Position numbers and translations under genes: made by a program. From the NCBI GenBank assembly GCA_902564345.1, contig CACFAY010000012.1, positions 1 through 36,813 of the forward strand: a stretch of DNA of 36,813 bases, in the 5' to 3' direction. Under the pieces are notes generated by a model. That model ran no database searches. It saw only the letters and a program-made list of their open reading frames with translations, and was not told where the DNA came from. The DNA comes from an uncultured SAR324 cluster bacterium. GTDB taxonomy: Bacteria > SAR324 > NAC60-12. Of this stretch, positions 34,450-36,813 are shown piece after piece. Positions within the stretch are counted from its first letter, which is position 1. Every line of letters begins with the position of its first letter.

Positions 34450-34821
34450 ATGGCAAATCTTGAAAAAAAGTCTTTCGATAATCCTGATGAGCTGAAAACT
34501 CCAGAAAAGACAAATGCAGCGGTTGTAAATTTTGGGACAGTTGCTGCTTCACGATTAATTCTTAAACCTGGTTGGAAATGGTCTGAGTGCATCAAGCCTG
34601 AAGTAGGAACTGAAAGCTGTCAGGCAGGGCATGTTGGTATGATTTTACAAGGAACCCTCAAAGTTGTTCATGATGATGGGTCAGAAATCACAGTTTCAGC
34701 TGGGGAAGCTTATTCCATTGCTCCAGGTCACGATGGTTGGGTCTTCGGAGATGAAGAGGTGATCGCATATGAGTTTAACAATGCAGGTAAAGATTACGCT
34801 GTTTGGCAGAGCAGCGAATAA
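34450..34821 (+). CDS. Cupin-domain protein
   Basis: This 123-residue single-domain cupin covers about residues 30-115. LKPGWKWSECIKPEVGTESC precedes the barrel, CQAGHVGMILQGTLKVVHDDG is strand pair 1, and VSAGEAYSIAPGHDGWVFGDE is the second motif ('p.g..y.i.pG'). Only some canonical metal ligands are present: H in AGH and H in PGHDGW. AAAGGAG precedes the ATG. The same domain lies dead at 2345-2639. Function (small-molecule sensing or binding) is unknown. Confidence 0.75.
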   Translation: MANLEKKSFDNPDELKTPEKTNAAVVNFGTVAASRLILKPGWKWSECIKPEVGTESCQAGHVGMILQGTLKVVHDDGSEITVSAGEAYSIAPGHDGWVFGDEEVIAYEFNNAGKDYAVWQSSE

Positions 34822-34860
34822 ACTTCTATATGTTTTGAAAATTTAACCAGTCAACTCAGG

Positions 34861-34979
34861 GCCTTAGATGCTAATAAGTTCTTTAAAAAGCAGGAGAAGC
34901 ATTCAGGCTCTGAACTGGCTGAATGAATGCTCATAACTCCGAGAGAATAATATCACCCCTATCCCCCCTAAATCTAGCG
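34861..34979 (+). repeat. Repeat family A, copy 3 (3' part)
   Basis: It keeps AGATGCTAATAAGTTC, AGGAGAAGCATTCAGG and CTGAACTGGCT, then GCTCATAACTCCGAGAG and CTAAATCTAGC. The 5' half is missing and a frameshift disrupts the ending. The 3' end matches copy 2 to the base in CTAAATCTAGC. Confidence 0.72.
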
Positions 34980-35078
34980 TTTCCAAAATACCCCATTTCC
35001 ACTCAATTTCCACTCACTTTTGACAAATTAATAACTCCACACTTTTGAATTACCGAATCACAAAGCATCCTGAAATTT

Positions 35079-35456
35079 CTATTTAAGTTTGCCAAAACGC
35101 CCATCATGAAGATGGTCATGCAATTCAAATGGGAAAGGCATTTCTTTAGCCATTTCTTTCATAGAATCACTTACAGGGCCACAGACTTGGACTCTTTCAA
35201 ATCCACACATTTTAAAAATTTCATCTCCATTTGGTTGAAAAAATCCTTGGATATGCCCTAACCAGGCTTCATTACTTCTAAAAATTTCATTAATAATTAA
35301 TTTATTGTCACTACTAATGCTCCATTGCCATAGATCAGCATTACCTTGACTATCTACAGTTTTTCCTCCGTTTTCTAGGAATTTTGCAAGTTCATCAGAT
35401 TTTCCTTCAAACACATTACCCTCTACCTGTACATGAATTAGATCACTTTTTGCCAT
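35079..35456 (-). CDS. ABM-fold small protein
   Basis: This 125-residue cytosolic protein starts LIHVQVEGNVFEGKSDELAK and later gives strand-helix-strand (KLIINEIFRSNEAWLGHIQG; FERVQVCGPVSDSMKEM). This is the pattern of antibiotic-biosynthesis-monooxygenase-like alpha-beta barrels. A His sits where many have 'H....' after the helix (WLGH). The substrate is unknown. GGAGA precedes the ATG. A distant relative may lie at 4926. It is downstream of the exported cupin by 54 bp in the same direction. Confidence 0.6.
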   Translation of the reverse strand: MAKSDLIHVQVEGNVFEGKSDELAKFLENGGKTVDSQGNADLWQWSISSDNKLIINEIFRSNEAWLGHIQGFFQPNGDEIFKMCGFERVQVCGPVSDSMKEMAKEMPFPFELHDHLHDGRFGKLK

Positions 35457-35510
35457 ATAGTCTCCTTTTTTTTAATAATTTAATGTATTATTTATAAACA
35501 AAAAAAACGA

Positions 35511-35936
35511 TTATTTCATAAATACAGTGAGTGGACCGAGCCCCTCCGCTCCTGCAAAAACTCCATAAACTATAGTAGGACGTTTAGCTGTATTAGTAAC
35601 TTTATGTGGAGAGTTTGGAGCCTCAATAAACGTATCTCCTGCTTTGTATACAACCACATCACCGTCAGGTCGTTCAGAACTGAGTTCCCCAGACATTATA
35701 TGAACAATAAGAGGTGCTGGATGAGTGTGCATTGGTAATTTTGCTCCTACAGGAAATATTACTTGGGCAATGGTCATTCTTGGTGTACCAGTGGGATATG
35801 AGAAAGCTTCACCGGCATTAGATTTTGTACTGGAATGTAATACTGTTATTTGAGGCTTTAGATTTTCAGCGTGAACAACACTTAGGTATAGTAAACAAAT
35901 CAAGGTAAAAGCCACTCTAGCTATTAGTTTTTTCAT
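35511..35936 (-). CDS. Exported cupin-2 domain protein
   Basis: This 141-residue protein has a Sec signal (residues 1-23, ending VVHA). The cupin covers about 50-135: PVGAKLPMHTHPAPLIVHIMSGEL carries H70 and H72, the first metal-binding pair, and YKAGDTFIEAPNSPHKV the second motif. It probably binds a metal in the periplasm. A pair of operator-like palindromes lies 40-75 bp before the start, so it may be regulated by a LacI-type protein. Confidence 0.8.
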   Translation of the reverse strand: MKKLIARVAFTLICLLYLSVVHAENLKPQITVLHSSTKSNAGEAFSYPTGTPRMTIAQVIFPVGAKLPMHTHPAPLIVHIMSGELSSERPDGDVVVYKAGDTFIEAPNSPHKVTNTAKRPTIVYGVFAGAEGLGPLTVFMK

Positions 35937-35977
35937 GGTAAGATAATTTTTTAAATTATTGAATTACAATTAACTAA

Positions 35978-36009
35978 GAAATCGGTTTAAATTTAACGAA
36001 ACCGGTTTC
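35978..36009. promoter_or_regulatory. Two operator-like palindromes, 20 bp apart
   Basis: A perfect GAAACCGGTTTC (within CGAAACCGGTTTCG, 35997-36010) has a near-copy GAAATCGGTTT at 35978. The centres are 20 bp apart, about two helical turns. GAAACCGGTTTC is of the type bound by LacI-family sugar regulators. It could control the exported cupin. No LacI gene is in the window. Confidence 0.45.
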
Positions 36010-36129
36010 GGTGATAAAAGAAAGTTCGCTTTCTGGGCAGAAAATTCACCACTACGAAACAAACACGATTTAACTTACACTAATAAATAAAAACTAACAA
36101 ATATAATGCATTAGTTCTATTATCTTAAT

Positions 36130-36267
36130 TACTTTGATATAGCACAAAAGCATGGAGTAAGTGGGGTTGGCCTAGCACAGCGGGGTGAACATAAGCGACG
36201 TTACTGTCATATCGACATACTCTCTCCAGACGAAGCTCCTCGCCCTGCTGTCTGGACTTACAGCTGA
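36130..36267 (+). pseudogene. M15-type peptidase C-terminal relic P2
   Basis: The frame reads YFDIAQKHGVSGVGLAQRG, then RYCHIDILSPDEAPRPAVW and TYS to a TGA. This is the end of M15-type zinc peptidases (endolysin or D-Ala-D-Ala carboxypeptidase type): a helix, G.....G.HHxDi-like strand with the HID motif, and RP..W. The N-terminal zinc motif is missing. It is followed by a tandem AAAGGCGTACT x2 (36267-36288). Confidence 0.6.
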
Positions 36268-36336
36268 AAGGCGTACTAAAGGCGTACTATTTAGGGTGTT
36301 AAAATATTGGCAATCCCTGTAATCCTTTGCAAATGC

Positions 36337-36385
36337 TGGTGGCGGGGGAAGGATTTGAACCTTCGACCTTCGGGTTATGAGCCCC
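36337..36385 (-). repeat. tRNA-Met 3' half R5, best preserved (att-like)
   Basis: The minus strand reads GGGGCTCATAACCCGAAGG, then a T-arm GGTTCAAATCC and CCCCGCCACCA. This is a complete 3' half of a CAT-anticodon tRNA with CCA encoded. Upstream of the anticodon stem no D-arm is present; the sequence changes at the anticodon loop. That is what a tRNA-targeting integrase leaves as an att copy. Confidence 0.78.
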
Positions 36386-36424
36386 ACGCACTGTAACAAT
36401 ATCAGTAACTTAGCCCCTAAAACG

Positions 36425-36463
36425 TGGTACAACATGGTACAACATGGCCCAAATGGTACAACA
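36425..36463 (+). repeat. Direct repeats TGGTACAACA x3
   Basis: TGGTACAACA occurs at 36425, 36435 (immediately adjacent) and 36454. These lie 40 bp beyond the tRNA 3' half, the distance and style of integrase arm-type binding sites, though nothing proves that role. Confidence 0.6.
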
Positions 36464-36655
36464 TCAATAGGACCACATTGTAGGTCTTGGATGGTCAGTT
36501 ATTGTGTCGATGTGAATAAAGCGTTTGTTATGTGGTCCACGCTGAGAAATCCCCACTCCACTTACTCCATGTTTCCTGGCAATATCAATAAGTCTGAGTG
36601 CATCCGCACCCGCGATCTTTTGAATAGAGCTGGGTTTAGGCCAGTTGATAGACAT
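36464..36655 (-). pseudogene. M15-type peptidase C-terminal relic P3
   Basis: The minus strand reads GADALRLIDIARKHGVSGVG, then ISQRGPHNKRFIHIDT and RPTMWSY to a stop. It is a better-kept version of P2 in opposite orientation. The family motif HIDT is intact. The 5' end (from MSINWPKPSS) overlaps repeat copy A4 in antisense, so the real peptidase part starts near 36600. Being truncated, it is not expected to be active. Confidence 0.65.
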
Positions 36656-36813
36656 GAAATTGTAAAGGAGAAATCAGTTGAAGAACTCAATGCTCAACTA
36701 GTGAGTCTTGTAGGTGAGAATGGGGCAGAGATGCTAATAAGTGCATTCAAAAGCAGAAGAAGCATATCAGGCCCTGAATTGGCTTAATAAGAACTCATAA
36801 CCCCGAGAGCAAA
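36604..36813 (+). repeat. Repeat family A, copy 4 (open frame; runs off window)
   Basis: One frame reads RDLLNRAGFRPVDRHEIVKE, then SVEELNAQLVSLVGENGAEM and LISAFKSRRSISGPELA to a TAA at 36785-36787, followed by CTCATAACCCCGAGAGCAAA. The match to copy 2 is much better in amino acids than in bases, and the left boundary (at CCGCGAT) is shared. The ORF can be extended to 36377, but upstream of 36604 it crosses the M15 relic and tRNA, so only the last 60 codons are meaningful. The protein could be the tail of a small phage packaging protein; unsure. Confidence 0.75.

Noticed and set aside
36172-36435. 87-codon minus-strand ORF at the right end
   Set aside because: It translates the antisense of the M15 relic and the tRNA half; the RRSKVQILPPPP stretch is a typical tRNA mistranslation.
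36425-36463. CRISPR-like direct repeats
   Set aside because: Only three 10-bp repeats, two of them adjacent, without spacers; better explained as protein-binding sites or slippage.
36377-36603. Upstream extension of the family A reading frame
   Set aside because: The shared repeat boundary is at 36604; upstream sequence crosses direct repeats and the antisense of the P3 relic.

Overview
The window (36.8 kb, AT-rich, roughly one third G+C) looks like the accessory part of a Gram-negative, probably planktonic heterotrophic proteobacterium. The grounds are lipoprotein and Sec signal peptides, a YhgN-type membrane protein, an SPFH protein, several EamA exporters and an Opp-type ABC importer. I cannot name the lineage. 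There is no rRNA, intact tRNA, CRISPR array or recognisable intact transposase.

Layout. 0-3.5 kb: a beta-hydroxyacid dehydrogenase, an HSL-type esterase, a dead cupin gene and a DEDDh exonuclease. 3.9-9.8 kb: a DUF411 protein, an ABM-fold protein, YhgN, a threonine-dehydratase-like enzyme, a Bcr/CflA exporter and an SPFH protein. 10.4-16.1 kb: a phage-repressor-like regulator, two EamA exporters, an AI-2E family protein, an SRPBCC lipoprotein and a dead FlgO/TolB-like gene. 16.5-20.4 kb: an aldehyde dehydrogenase and an altronate-dehydratase family enzyme. 21-31.6 kb: one minus-strand operon reading SBP-permease-permease-ATPase-ATPase-FGGY kinase-M42 peptidase-split transketolase. It looks like a transport and pentulose-phosphate catabolic unit. 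32-36 kb: an aldo/keto reductase, two small membrane proteins, two cupins and a second ABM-fold protein.

The striking feature is what lies between the genes. Almost every gap of 300 bp or more holds wreckage of integrative elements or a short interspersed repeat. There are six relics of the 3' half of a CAT-anticodon (Met-type) tRNA, two of them next to integrase-tail fragments. There are three C-terminal fragments of an M15-type peptidase, two pieces of a RepA-like helicase, and a small membrane-protein relic with two stop codons. Repeat family A has four copies carrying a protein tail that is conserved at the amino-acid level. Repeat family B has three copies of about 120 bp. These relics separate the functional genes into modules of one to a few genes. 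My main hypothesis is a genomic island built by repeated integration at a tRNA-Met 3' end, leaving cargo genes behind as the elements decayed.

All calls come from reading the sequence by eye. No database search or structure prediction was run.
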